A stretch of DNA of 64,000 nt from Paucisalibacillus globulus DSM 18846 (GCF_000482485.1 NZ_KI519435.1:135715-199714); one strand, 5' to 3'. Numbered from the stretch's first letter, positions 46,040 through 54,402 are shown. The notes: a model not told the origin generated them from the sequence alone. Numbers and translations are program-made.

Positions 46040-46074
46040 AACATAATTATGTTACTTTATCACAAATTTGTCAA
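46040..46074 (-). promoter_or_regulatory. sigma-A promoter and palindromic operator of the sugar-acid operon
   Basis: On the minus strand TTGACA (46069-46074), a 17-bp spacer and CATAAT (46046-46051). The perfect palindrome AACATAATTATGTT (46040-46053) covers the -10. Further TAACAT half-sites flank it on both sides. A DeoR repressor bound here would block RNA polymerase. Confidence 0.75.
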
Positions 46075-46182
46075 TGATTAATGTTACTTTTTTTCATTCA
46101 TTAAGAAAGCATAGGTAAGAATTATAGCCTACAGCCGTGCTTTTTCGTTAAGTACGGAAAGTTTTTTCCTAACCTACCTAAA

Positions 46183-46217
46183 CAAAAAAAGAAACACTGA
46201 ATGTAATCACTCAGTGT
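46183..46217 (-). terminator. terminator of sodC
   Basis: ACACTGA pairs with TCAGTGT across a 10-nt loop, followed by a T-rich run on the minus strand. A GCGGAAA-family hairpin lies just beyond it at 46153-46171. Confidence 0.75.
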
Positions 46218-46232
46218 CCCTTTTTCTTCAAA

Positions 46233-46832
46233 TTATTTTGCAATTACACCACAAGCAATACGTTCCCCAGCGTTACCAGCTGGCTGTGATTTATAATCAT
46301 CTGCTTTGGAATGAATAATTAAGGATGTGCCACCTTCTTTTAATAACGAATTCTTCTTCCCTTTTTCCAATGTCACCATATTAGCTAGAACGGTCGTGGA
46401 AACAAATCCATAATTATTCACGTTTATATTTGGCAAATCTCCTGCATGTGGACCTTTTGGATTATCAAATCCATGTTCTGCATTAGTTGGGTTAAAGTGT
46501 GCACCAGCTGATTCGAAGGTTGGTGCCTCACATGATCCATTTTCATGAATATGGAATCCATGTGTTCCTTGTGGCAATTTCGATGCATCAAGGTTTATAC
46601 TCACCCCATCTGGTTTTTGCTCAAGTCTTGCCTCACCAATTGTTTCGCCATTTGTATTAACCATGGTAACTAATATTGGTTTACCAGATTCCTTAAGCAT
46701 GCCGGATGTTTCTATGCTAGGGTTCTCTTCCTCATTACTAATCTTGTCGTCACCTGCCGATGTTGCTCCATAGGCAATGATGTATATAGCAACAAAAGCA
46801 GCCAAAAAAGCTAACCAACTTACTTTCTTCAT
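46233..46832 (-). CDS. sodC: Cu/Zn superoxide dismutase, membrane-anchored
   Basis: 199 residues. Extracytoplasmic enzyme dismutating superoxide. It shows the copper and zinc ligands: HGFHIHENGSC, GAHFNPTNAEHG, HAGDLPN (His and Asp) and the late His in LIIHSKADDY. It also has the disulfide pair (ENGSC with IACGVI) and the guiding Arg in GERIACG. The N-terminus is a single hydrophobic helix (about 4-24) without a lipobox Cys, unlike many Bacillus SodC lipoproteins, so it is probably anchored by the uncleaved helix or cleaved by signal peptidase I. The start at 46832 has GGAGGG 6 nt upstream. A cre-like site lies about 20 bp before the start. Confidence 0.92.
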   Translation of the reverse strand: MKKVSWLAFLAAFVAIYIIAYGATSAGDDKISNEEENPSIETSGMLKESGKPILVTMVNTNGETIGEARLEQKPDGVSINLDASKLPQGTHGFHIHENGSCEAPTFESAGAHFNPTNAEHGFDNPKGPHAGDLPNINVNNYGFVSTTVLANMVTLEKGKKNSLLKEGGTSLIIHSKADDYKSQPAGNAGERIACGVIAK

Positions 46833-46852
46833 GTTTATCCCTCCAGATGTTT

Positions 46853-46866
46853 GGTAATCGTTTACA
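46853..46866. promoter_or_regulatory. cre-like CcpA site upstream of sodC
   Basis: On the minus strand TGTAAACGATTACC matches TGWNANCGNTNWCA at 13 of 14 positions, next to the ribosome binding site. Confidence 0.5.
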
Positions 46867-47009
46867 TTATTTACATGTATAGGTATCATTAAACATAAAT
46901 TAAAGCTGTTTTCTAATAGATTGTTGTTAGTTACACAATTTGTATAGAGTGTGCGGTGACTAATGATGGAAGGATGGGCATCTGATCAATTCCGGCCATA
47001 GATCCACTT

Positions 47010-47180
47010 TAAAATGATGTATAGCCCACTTTCCATTCATCATTCCAACATCTCGGCATCAAAATGAACTGCAACCAGCACTTGTGGGTCATTTCAACAT
47101 CTCGATGTCATCAAAATGAACCGCTCTTCTAGTTCATTTCAACCATGTTGACGATTCTAAATGATGTATGGGTCAAAAAA
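47010..47180. repeat. degenerate hairpin repeats related to the 52-bp family
   Basis: AAATGATGTATAG at the left end and AAATGATGTATGG at the right frame several AAAATGAAC / TCATTTCAAC units with irregular spacing of about 45 bp. They share the AAATGATGTATAG core and TCATTTC arms with the array at 35691-36116. They fill most of the 46833-47289 gap; the rest is AT-rich. Confidence 0.6.
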
Positions 47181-47289
47181 ACTCTAAAGTTACCGCGCAG
47201 TTTCCTTCAACTGCGAAAATAATAAGCATCAAACATTATGATAACAGCTTGCATTAATGATAATTAATTATTATTGGAGGGATATTCTT

Positions 47290-47664
47290 ATGGGACTATT
47301 TGATGGAATGATGGGAAACGCGTCAGAAATCAAGAACCACGAGGCTGAAAAGGAGCTTAAGGAATTATTATCTGAATCGGAGCATGTTGAGCATGCCTAC
47401 AAATTAATACGGGACTTGATTATCTTTACGGACAGAAGATTAATTCTTGTGGATAAGCAAGGCGTTACTGGAAAAAAGATAGAGTATCATTCAATTCCAT
47501 ACAAAAGCATTACTCATTTTTCCATTGAAACTGCAGGAACCTTTGACTTAGAAGCTGAACTTAAAATATGGTTATCAGGCAGTGGCACACCGATACAAAA
47601 GAATTTTAATAAACAATTAAATATCTATAAAGTACAAAGTGTGCTTTCAAGTTATGTTTGCTAA
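47290..47664 (+). CDS. bacterial PH-domain protein
   Basis: 124 residues. After a short N-terminus (MGLFDGMMGNASEIKN), the sequence ELLSESEHVEHAYKLIRDLIIFTDRRLILVDKQGVTGKK has the beta-strand pattern of bacterial pleckstrin-homology domains (bPH_1 family). KITHFSIETAGTFDLEAELKIW-type strands continue to a C-terminal helix. The start at 47290 has GGAGGG 8 nt upstream; the longer frame adds 11 residues through it. The role of these single-domain proteins is unknown. Confidence 0.8.
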   Translation: MGLFDGMMGNASEIKNHEAEKELKELLSESEHVEHAYKLIRDLIIFTDRRLILVDKQGVTGKKIEYHSIPYKSITHFSIETAGTFDLEAELKIWLSGSGTPIQKNFNKQLNIYKVQSVLSSYVC

Positions 47665-47675
47665 GAAGATATTTA

Positions 47676-47707
47676 AAAAGCTGGCCTTCAATTGAAGACC
47701 AGCTTTT
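47676..47707. terminator. bidirectional terminator between the PH and DoxX genes
   Basis: AAAGCTGG plus CCTTCAA pair with TTGAAG plus CCAGCTTT (one bulge), flanked by A-runs and T-runs, between convergent genes. Confidence 0.85.
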
Positions 47708-47717
47708 ATTACTAGAC

Positions 47718-48224
47718 TTAAGCAACTGCTACTTTTTTAGTTAATTTGCGAATTGGAGTGTGGTCTTTTAGGAAAGGAATAACCCATCTGTCTAGACCAT
47801 ATCTTCCAGCGTTGAAACCTGCAACGACTAAGAATACTGTTAATAATACCATTTGAGCGTTCGTGCTTACTGTGCCACTAAATAGGAATGCGAAGTTCAT
47901 TGTCACACCCATTAGCGCTGCAAAGTTAGTAAAGATTCCAAGAATTAGTGCTGCACCAACTAGGATTTCTCCCCACATAACCATGAAGCTAAAAAGTTCC
48001 GCATTCGGTAGTGCTACTGCTTCTAAGAATGCTGCCCACCAGCCTTGGACTGCTGGGTGATCTCCACCAGCACTTGCAACGGCACCTTGGATAAAACCAC
48101 TTGCATCAAATCCACCACCAGTTAATTTTCCAATACCTGCTGTTAACCAAGCATAACCAATGTAAATACGGATAAATGTTAGAATACCTGCAACTACTTT
48201 ATTTTCACGAATGAAGTTTAACAT
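47718..48224 (-). CDS. DoxX family membrane protein
   Basis: 168 residues with four predicted helices. Typical DoxX features are the first-helix RIYIGYAWLTAGIGKLTGGGFDASGFIQGA, FMVMWGEILVGAALILGIFT and NAGRYGLDRWVIPFL at the end. It is related to the thiosulfate:quinone oxidoreductase small subunit and to the Staphylococcus/Bacillus YfiD/MhqP type, but the actual function is uncertain. GAAGGAG lies about 11 nt before the ATG. It is a single-gene unit. Confidence 0.87.
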   Translation of the reverse strand: MLNFIRENKVVAGILTFIRIYIGYAWLTAGIGKLTGGGFDASGFIQGAVASAGGDHPAVQGWWAAFLEAVALPNAELFSFMVMWGEILVGAALILGIFTNFAALMGVTMNFAFLFSGTVSTNAQMVLLTVFLVVAGFNAGRYGLDRWVIPFLKDHTPIRKLTKKVAVA

Positions 48225-48446
48225 AATACAAACAACTCCTTCAGATTAATAATATTTTATAATTCCTTTTGCTCACTATTTCACAATATATTGTAAATGT
48301 GTTTCCTTATTACACTTTGATAATATCATGAATATATTAATGTGTAAATATCTTTTTGCTCATTATTTCACAATCTTTTTGACGAGTTTGTGAACGCCAT
48401 GAATAGTCCACGTATTCAAGCAATTAGCAGAACCTTCTTTCCTCCA

Positions 48447-48501
48447 TTGACATTCCTAATCACCAAAGTTATACTGTGTATATAGATATATACAGTATAA
48501 C
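48447..48501 (+). promoter_or_regulatory. consensus promoter with a 34-bp palindromic operator for the GntR/ABC operon
   Basis: TTGACA (48447-48452), a 17-bp spacer and TATACT (48470-48475). The -10 lies inside an inverted repeat at 48468-48501 whose left arm is GTTATACTGTGTATAT; the right arm is its reverse complement with one mismatch. This is the operator geometry expected for YtrA-type GntR repressors, and such a gene lies in the operon (50009-50404). The operon start codon follows 24 bp later. The rest of the 48225-48524 gap is AT-rich with nothing recognised. Confidence 0.85.
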
Positions 48502-48524
48502 ACTTGACTAGGAGAGGATTAGGT

Positions 48525-49253
48525 ATGAACAACTGGAAAATAGCCTACCAAATAAACAAATGGGAACTAAAAAAATCTATATTTAATATCATGCTGAGCT
48601 ACCTTGTCATGCTTGTTTTTTCACTCTATTTAGCCCGAGAATTTCCTTTGTACTTAGAAAGTGGATTAGTTTTTTTTGATTTAGTATTCCTATTTATGTT
48701 TGGTGCAGCACCCTTACTTCCAAAGCCAAAGGCATTTGAGGTTCAGCAAATTCAGAGTAAATTATTTGTTTCACCGATGGTTGTATTACAAAAACACTTA
48801 GCAATTAAAAATAATGTCATTATTAGAAGCAGATTAATTATGCATACCTTATATACATTTCCCATGCAATTGGTAGCTCTATTAATACTTTATAGTACGA
48901 CATCATTACATAATATCCTATCCATTGGATCATTTATATCGTTTGGACTCATTTGGTTATCCTTCTCCATATATGTGGGGTATATGGTTCCTAGCTTAAA
49001 CATAGGTGTTCGAATGTTTTGGGGAAACAACACAATTTTTAGTGTAATATTTCTCCTTTTAATAATCATATTATTATTCGGTCTAACACTAGTTCACGTT
49101 GTTTTTGATCATGGTATTGTTTACTGGTCGATCCTGTTTGCAAGGGATTATCCACTAGCAACAGGTGGGATTTCTATTTTACTAGCGTTCCTTGGTTATC
49201 ATTTCTGGAGAAACAGCATGCGAAAATCGTTAGGAAGGTTAATGTATGGTTAA
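48525..49253 (+). CDS. multispanning membrane protein, probable ABC permease subunit A
   Basis: 242 residues with six predicted helices. No named family is certain, but length, topology and position match ABC-2-type permeases of YtrC/YtrD-like systems. Notable features are the cytoplasmic loop PKPKAFEVQQIQSKLFVSPM after helix 2 and a basic C-terminus. AGGAGAGG lies 7 nt before the ATG; the seven extra codons of the open frame fall in the promoter and ribosome site. It is a paralogue of the next gene, with shared motifs (LLPK/FKPK, K[LI]F[VA]SP, FP.QL), and the two probably form a heterodimeric channel. Confidence 0.7.
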   Translation: MNNWKIAYQINKWELKKSIFNIMLSYLVMLVFSLYLAREFPLYLESGLVFFDLVFLFMFGAAPLLPKPKAFEVQQIQSKLFVSPMVVLQKHLAIKNNVIIRSRLIMHTLYTFPMQLVALLILYSTTSLHNILSIGSFISFGLIWLSFSIYVGYMVPSLNIGVRMFWGNNTIFSVIFLLLIIILLFGLTLVHVVFDHGIVYWSILFARDYPLATGGISILLAFLGYHFWRNSMRKSLGRLMYG

Positions 49254-49265
49254 GGAGGAAGCAAA

Positions 49266-49991
49266 GTGAAAGACGATTTGAAGGTTACAATGCAACTAAT
49301 GAAACAAGAATTAAAACTATCATGGGGGAGCTTTATTGGTCTATTTCTATATTATTCCTTATTTACCGTTCTATTTACAACGGGATTTCATGCTCAGGAA
49401 ACTAGATTTGTAGGCTTAGACCTATTTTTCTTGATGCTATTCATTTTTGGACCGGCTTGGTTTAAACCAAAAGGACTTCAACTTCAAAAGATTAATGGGA
49501 AAATATTTGCCTCTCCTTCAACAATTATGGGGCTCCACTTACCAATTAAGAAACAGGTTATTGTGCTTAAATCAATTGTTCAATACGTTATCCATTCCTT
49601 TCCATTTCAATTATATATGTTAATTATGCTATATCTGATTAGCCCTGATGTGAGGAATACGATGGAACTAGATACTTATATTTCCTTTGCTATAATTTGG
49701 CTTTCCTTTGGTATTTATATTGGTTTTAGTGTACTGACAATAGATGTAGGTTCCAGTTCAAATAATAACAATTTAACAATCGTGTTATCCTCGTTATTAT
49801 TTGTAGCTATCCTGTTACTAATCCTGTCATTTCCATACTTCTTTACCTATGGAGTAGTCGAATGGACCATTATTATCGCTAAAAAGTGGCCCTATATCTC
49901 TACGCTTTTATCCATTAGTGCTGCAACAGTAGGATTTTTCTACTGGAAGAAAAAATTAATGAAACAATTGAAACAGATCGATTACCTCTAA
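49266..49991 (+). CDS. multispanning membrane protein, probable ABC permease subunit B
   Basis: 241 residues with six predicted helices, paralogous to 48525-49253. Shared features include the WFKPKGLQLQKINGKIFASPS loop after helix 2, the HSFPFQLYMLIMLYL helix and SFAIIWLSFGIYIGF. It begins with GTG after GGAGG and ends with a basic tail (KKKLMKQLKQ). It lies 12 bp after its paralogue and 17 bp before the GntR gene. Together with the ATPase at 50406-51269 it could form an exporter or antimicrobial-peptide resistance pump. Confidence 0.7.
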   Translation: MKDDLKVTMQLMKQELKLSWGSFIGLFLYYSLFTVLFTTGFHAQETRFVGLDLFFLMLFIFGPAWFKPKGLQLQKINGKIFASPSTIMGLHLPIKKQVIVLKSIVQYVIHSFPFQLYMLIMLYLISPDVRNTMELDTYISFAIIWLSFGIYIGFSVLTIDVGSSSNNNNLTIVLSSLLFVAILLLILSFPYFFTYGVVEWTIIIAKKWPYISTLLSISAATVGFFYWKKKLMKQLKQIDYL

Positions 49992-50008
49992 TAGAAAGGA
50001 GTATAAAC

Positions 50009-50404
50009 ATGGAACTTCCTATCAGGATTTCTAAGGATTCAAGAGAGCCAATCTACCATCAAATCGTGAATCAATTTAAAGCATTAATTGCTGGTGGTCA
50101 CCTTTCTGCTGGAACACCACTCCCTTCTATTAGAGCCTTATCCAAGGACTTGGAAATAAGCATTATAACAACGCGAAGGGCCTATCAGGATTTGGAGGTA
50201 CAAGGCTTTATACGAACACTTCAAGGAAAAGGGACATTTGTTGCAGATATTGCAGAATCCTTAAAGCAGGAAGTAAAAGTCACTTCTGTCCATAATATAT
50301 TAGAAAATGCTGTGGAAACTGCGCTTAGCTATGATTATAATCTTTCACAGGTTAAAGAGATTTTTCTCAACATATTACAGGATAAAGAGAAAGGGGATAA
50401 GTAA
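50009..50404 (+). CDS. GntR-family repressor, YtrA subfamily
   Basis: 131 residues: a winged HTH (PIYHQIVNQFKALIAGGHL, PLPSIRALSKDLEIS, TTRRAYQDLEVQGFI, GKGTFV) and only a short C-terminal helical extension, which defines the YtrA subfamily that typically controls ABC exporters. It lies third in the operon it probably represses through the 48468-48501 palindrome. In B. subtilis the equivalent ytr operon responds to lipid II-binding antibiotics; this is analogy only. The next ATG follows the stop by 1 bp. Confidence 0.9.
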   Translation: MELPIRISKDSREPIYHQIVNQFKALIAGGHLSAGTPLPSIRALSKDLEISIITTRRAYQDLEVQGFIRTLQGKGTFVADIAESLKQEVKVTSVHNILENAVETALSYDYNLSQVKEIFLNILQDKEKGDK

Positions 50405-50405
50405 T

Positions 50406-51269
50406 ATGGATGCTTTACTATCTATCAGAGATCTCGAAAAAAGGATTGATGAGTTTCATCTTGGCCCATTGGATTTGACGATTGAACCCGGAACCATTAC
50501 CGCCCTTATAGGAAATAATGGTTCTGGAAAAAGTACACTACTGAAAATGATTATGAATTTAGTGCAGCCAGGAATGGGCAATATCAAAGTAAACAATATA
50601 CTCGTACATAGTGACAATGAAAATTGGAAACCATATGTCGCATATCAACCACAGACTATTATTGGATGGGATCCATTTACGGGAGAAATGCTAAAAGATC
50701 TTATTGCTCCACTTTATCCTAACTGGGATGAGAGTCTATTTCTTAGAATGGTAGAGTTATTTGAAATTCCATTAAACAAGAAGTTTAGCAAACTCTCTCA
50801 AGGTGTACAGCAAAAGCTGAATCTGACCCTAACGTTACCTAGAAACGCACCTTTATTAATTTTGGATGAACCAACATCGTTCATGGATATTCCATCTAAG
50901 AAACTATTAATCGACTTACTAGTAGATTGGATGGAACCAGGTGACCGATCCATTATTATTGCAAGCCATCAAATTGACGATATTAAGAAACTTTCCGACT
51001 ACTTATTCGTACTACATAATGGGGAAGTTTTAGGACATTTTGAGAAAGAAGCGTTAATGGAGAACTATGCCCGTTATTGGCTTAGTGATTCCGTGTCTGA
51101 GGAGTCTATTCCTGGTGTTGTATCACGGGAGGAACACGTCCTTATTTCCAATAATCCTAAGGAGACAGAAAGCTATTTCGAGCAGATGAACACCAAATGG
51201 ACGAATCGTAGTTCATTGGAAATGGAAGATATTATTACGCTTTTATTAACTAAAAATAAAGGGCAATAG
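50406..51269 (+). CDS. ABC transporter ATP-binding protein (YtrB-like)
   Basis: 287-residue ATPase. Walker A is GNNGSGKST, then a Q-loop in VAYQPQTIIG; the signature is degenerate (KLSQGVQQKLNLTL in place of LSGGQ). Walker B is LLILDEPTSFMD and the H-loop is ASHQIDDI. The open frame extends 33 codons upstream inside the GntR gene; I start at 50406, which directly follows the GntR stop. The atypical signature SQG rather than SGG matches YtrB/YtrE-like ATPases. It most likely energises the two paralogous membrane proteins. Confidence 0.87.
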   Translation: MDALLSIRDLEKRIDEFHLGPLDLTIEPGTITALIGNNGSGKSTLLKMIMNLVQPGMGNIKVNNILVHSDNENWKPYVAYQPQTIIGWDPFTGEMLKDLIAPLYPNWDESLFLRMVELFEIPLNKKFSKLSQGVQQKLNLTLTLPRNAPLLILDEPTSFMDIPSKKLLIDLLVDWMEPGDRSIIIASHQIDDIKKLSDYLFVLHNGEVLGHFEKEALMENYARYWLSDSVSEESIPGVVSREEHVLISNNPKETESYFEQMNTKWTNRSSLEMEDIITLLLTKNKGQ

Positions 51270-51282
51270 GAGGAATACAAAT

Positions 51283-52206
51283 ATGGAAGTCATGCTAACG
51301 GTTGATGGATTGAAAAAGTCCTTTAAAAACAAACAGGCATTAAAAGGCATTTCTTTTGAAGTAAGAAAAGGCGAAATTATGGCCATTCTGGGGCCAAATG
51401 GTGCTGGTAAATCGACCACTATCCGGAATATTATGGGGATCATGTATCCAGATGAAGGATCGATCACCTTCCATAATCATCAAGGAAAAGAAATCCCAAG
51501 ACATAAAATTGGTTATTTACCGGAAGAACGTGGCCTATACAAAAACGTAAGGGTCATGGATATTTTACTATATCTTGCTGACTTAAAAGATTATCCACTG
51601 GATAAGGCAAAAGAACGTATTTTAATGTACTTAAAGAAATTTGATTTGGAAGGAAAGGAAAAGATCGCAGTAGATGAGTTATCAAAAGGAATGGGACAGA
51701 AGGTGCAATTTATTGGCTCCATTCTTCATGAACCTGAGCTATTAATTCTGGATGAACCATTTTCCGGACTGGATCCTGTCAGCCAAGAATTATTTAAAGA
51801 AGAAATTCGTGGGTTAGCCGATAATGGTACTGCTATTCTACTCTCTTCACACCAAATGAATTTAGTAGAAGAAATGTGTGATCGCTTATTCATGATTCAA
51901 AATGGGCAGAAAGTTATTTATGGCACATTGGATGAAGTAAAAACTAAATATGCGAACTTTAAATGTACAATCCATGGCAAAAATAACCTACAAGTATTGG
52001 AAAGCATCCCACAGGTTGGACGAGTTGAACAAAAGGATGAAATGGCTGTACTATATCTTGAACAAGATGTTGAGCCGACTAATTGGCTAAGAAGTTTACC
52101 TAGTGAGGTAGTTGTTCATGAGCTAAAAATGAACCGAATTTCGCTACATGAAATCTTTATTGATATTGCTACAAATAAGAACTTAATCCAGGATGAGGTG
52201 AACTAG
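51283..52206 (+). CDS. ABC transporter ATP-binding protein, NatA-like
   Basis: 307 residues. Walker A is GPNGAGKST, Q-loop region IGYLPEERGLY, signature ELSKGMGQKVQFI (SKG), Walker B LLILDEPFSGLDP, H-loop SSHQMNLVEEM. About 80 C-terminal residues carry the VQxIPQVG-type regulatory extension seen in DrrA/NatA ATPases. GGAGG lies upstream of the ATG. Its stop abuts the next gene's start directly (0 bp apart), and that gene encodes its NatB-like permease. The pair may export sodium, antibiotics or peptides; the operator suggests induction by an envelope-active compound. Confidence 0.9.
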   Translation: MEVMLTVDGLKKSFKNKQALKGISFEVRKGEIMAILGPNGAGKSTTIRNIMGIMYPDEGSITFHNHQGKEIPRHKIGYLPEERGLYKNVRVMDILLYLADLKDYPLDKAKERILMYLKKFDLEGKEKIAVDELSKGMGQKVQFIGSILHEPELLILDEPFSGLDPVSQELFKEEIRGLADNGTAILLSSHQMNLVEEMCDRLFMIQNGQKVIYGTLDEVKTKYANFKCTIHGKNNLQVLESIPQVGRVEQKDEMAVLYLEQDVEPTNWLRSLPSEVVVHELKMNRISLHEIFIDIATNKNLIQDEVN

Positions 52207-53433
52207 ATGCGTAATTCAATGAAAGTTGCTAAATGGGAAATAAAGCGAAATTTGAAAAACAAATCCTTTGTTATTGGGCTATTCCTAACACCACTTCTCA
52301 TTCTTGGATTTGGATTTCTAGGTACTTTATTTGGTTCAGATGATGAGCCAACCGAAACAACGGTCTTTGTAAATGATCAGATCGAAATTTTTGATATGTT
52401 AGCTGAGACCGTTGACGAATATGATTTAAATTGGATAGTAAACCGAACCGATTTGTCAGAAGATGCCATTCAAGATGAGCTTGAAAATGGTGAAGATATC
52501 GCATACATTTACTTAACGGTCGAGGCTTTAGAAAGTGGTGTTATCCCGGTATATACAACAGACGACATTGATTCTGGATTCAGTACGAGTGTCCAACTAC
52601 TTGCTGGTCCATTACAACAAATTAGAATCGCACAATTAAATTTAACGGAAGAGGAACTAGCGATTATCTCAAGTAATATTGTTTTTGAAGAAACCTCAGC
52701 TGAAGATTATACTCTACCTGGGGAGGAGTCCGTTTCTTCAGAAAATCCTCTTGAGAAGTTGGTACCGGGAATTTTCGCAGGTATTATTCTGTTTGCGATT
52801 GTCGTAACTGGTATGATGATCTTCCAGAGTGCATCACAGGAGAAGAAAGATAAAATTGCAGAAATTATCTTATCCTCTGTAACGCCTGGTGAATTAATGA
52901 ATGGTAAAATTATTGGTTATTTCGTCCTTGGTATTATTCAAGTAGTTGTACTTCTCATTTTTGTCGTACCATTTGCAGCAACTCAAATCGATGAACCAAT
53001 TATAGAGTACCTTCTTGTTCCGGAAACATTATTATTAGTATTTATTGCCATACTTGGCTATTTATTATTTGCAGCAATTTTCGTGGGAATTGGGGCTACG
53101 ATGGCGGATATGTCGACTAGCGGGAACTTCCAAGGGTTAGTAATGATGTTACCATTCCTATCATTCGCATTAATAGGACCAGTGTTAAGCGACCCAAGTG
53201 GCATGGTTGCTAAAGTTGCATCCTATATTCCCTTCACATCGCCTGGTGTCCTGATTATGCGATTAACCGCCTTAGATGAATGGCCATGGGTAGAAATCAT
53301 TATTGCGTTAGTCGTTCTAATTATTAGTATCGTATTATTTATGAAGTTAGCTGGTAAGATATTTAAGGTTGGTATTTTAATGTATGGTAAAAATGCTACT
53401 CCTGGTGAGATTTGGAAATGGATTCGCTCCTAA
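52207..53433 (+). CDS. ABC-2 type permease, NatB-like
   Basis: 408 residues: one N-terminal helix (about 20-40), a large extracellular domain (about 40-185), then five to six helices in the ABC-2 pattern. Motifs are SASQEKKDKIAEIILSSVTPGELMNGKI (the NatB/YhaP signature loop) and a C-terminal helix ending in a KNATPGEIWKWI tail. It is the last gene of the six-gene operon and starts one base after the ATPase stop. It is distinct from the two paralogous permeases at the front, so the operon encodes two ABC systems. Confidence 0.9.
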   Translation: MRNSMKVAKWEIKRNLKNKSFVIGLFLTPLLILGFGFLGTLFGSDDEPTETTVFVNDQIEIFDMLAETVDEYDLNWIVNRTDLSEDAIQDELENGEDIAYIYLTVEALESGVIPVYTTDDIDSGFSTSVQLLAGPLQQIRIAQLNLTEEELAIISSNIVFEETSAEDYTLPGEESVSSENPLEKLVPGIFAGIILFAIVVTGMMIFQSASQEKKDKIAEIILSSVTPGELMNGKIIGYFVLGIIQVVVLLIFVVPFAATQIDEPIIEYLLVPETLLLVFIAILGYLLFAAIFVGIGATMADMSTSGNFQGLVMMLPFLSFALIGPVLSDPSGMVAKVASYIPFTSPGVLIMRLTALDEWPWVEIIIALVVLIISIVLFMKLAGKIFKVGILMYGKNATPGEIWKWIRS

Positions 53434-53492
53434 AGGATAGTCAAAAGGTTTACTATATAATTAGTTTTCAATATTTTAAAATGCAAATTTGA

Positions 53493-53532
53493 AAAAGAGG
53501 CTGAGTCAAAGTATTGTCTCAGCCTCTTTAAT
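53493..53532 (+). terminator. terminator of the GntR/ABC operon
   Basis: AAAGAGGCTGAG pairs perfectly with CTCAGCCTCTTT around a 12-nt loop. Confidence 0.85.
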
Positions 53533-53588
53533 GTTTATTAACCAAGTAACTGTTAATTGTCCTACAGCATCAGCAAATCTAGCTCCAA

Positions 53589-54380
53589 TTATAATTCATA
53601 CTCCCATTCATCTTTCGTAATCAGATAAAGTGTTAAAAGAATATTTTCTAGCTCAGCAATTTCTCTACCGCTTGCATCTATTCCGATTTTCGGTAGAAGT
53701 TTTTGGGAGAGTTGTCTTGTAAGTTGCATCCTTTCAACCATTCTCACATTCAGCAATTTACTACTGTATATGCGTAGTAATTCCCACTCCTTTTTTCCTA
53801 ATGAGCGAAGTGCATAAGCATCAAGCGATAAGCTGTCTTTGGTTAAGCCGCGTCGCAAGATTTCTTTATCAATTTTAGATGTGCCTTCTTTTTTAGCACC
53901 ACGTTCATGTACCACAATAGTGCCTGCAACCATGTCCCCTAATCTCTTATGTTTGGAGTGAAGGAAGACAAATATCATTCCTAAGAAGTAAAGAGTCGGT
54001 AGCATATCTATTATACGTAATAGATTTCTAATTAAACTAGACAGTAATGTGACACTATGCCCATTTTCTTGGATAACACGAATCCCAATTAACTTCTTAC
54101 CAAGCGTTTTCCCACCAAAAAAATACTCTGCAATAAAAAAATAGCCCCAGTTGATGATAAACACGATAAGAATGGCAATTGCAATTGGTATCCAAGAATC
54201 CGATAAATAAAATATATTTGCTACATTTGCCATCAGAAAGATGAGGTAGATTACAATATTGGCAATTAGTATCAATAATTGATCAATAATCATGGCAGCC
54301 CCTCGACTACCGAGTCCTGCAATCTGATATTGCAAAGAAACAAATTCCGGTGTTTTTATTTCTACCTGTCCCTGATTCAT
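53589..54380 (-). CDS. RDD-family membrane protein
   Basis: 263 residues. The RDD domain has an N-terminal GSRGAAMIIDQLL (the RDD-motif position), three to four helices and the downstream GGKTLGKKLIGIRVI and HKRLGDMVAGTIVV motifs. The last 100 residues are soluble and helical. AAGGAGA lies before the ATG. The gene probably belongs with the SpoIIM and MoxR/DUF58 genes beyond the inserted element. In this module RDD and SpoIIM genes are usual neighbours. No activity is known with certainty, although some RDD proteins are proposed ion antiporters. Confidence 0.87.
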   Translation of the reverse strand: MNQGQVEIKTPEFVSLQYQIAGLGSRGAAMIIDQLLILIANIVIYLIFLMANVANIFYLSDSWIPIAIAILIVFIINWGYFFIAEYFFGGKTLGKKLIGIRVIQENGHSVTLLSSLIRNLLRIIDMLPTLYFLGMIFVFLHSKHKRLGDMVAGTIVVHERGAKKEGTSKIDKEILRRGLTKDSLSLDAYALRSLGKKEWELLRIYSSKLLNVRMVERMQLTRQLSQKLLPKIGIDASGREIAELENILLTLYLITKDEWEYEL

Positions 54381-54402
54381 ATCTGACCCGCTCTCCTTAA
54401 GT

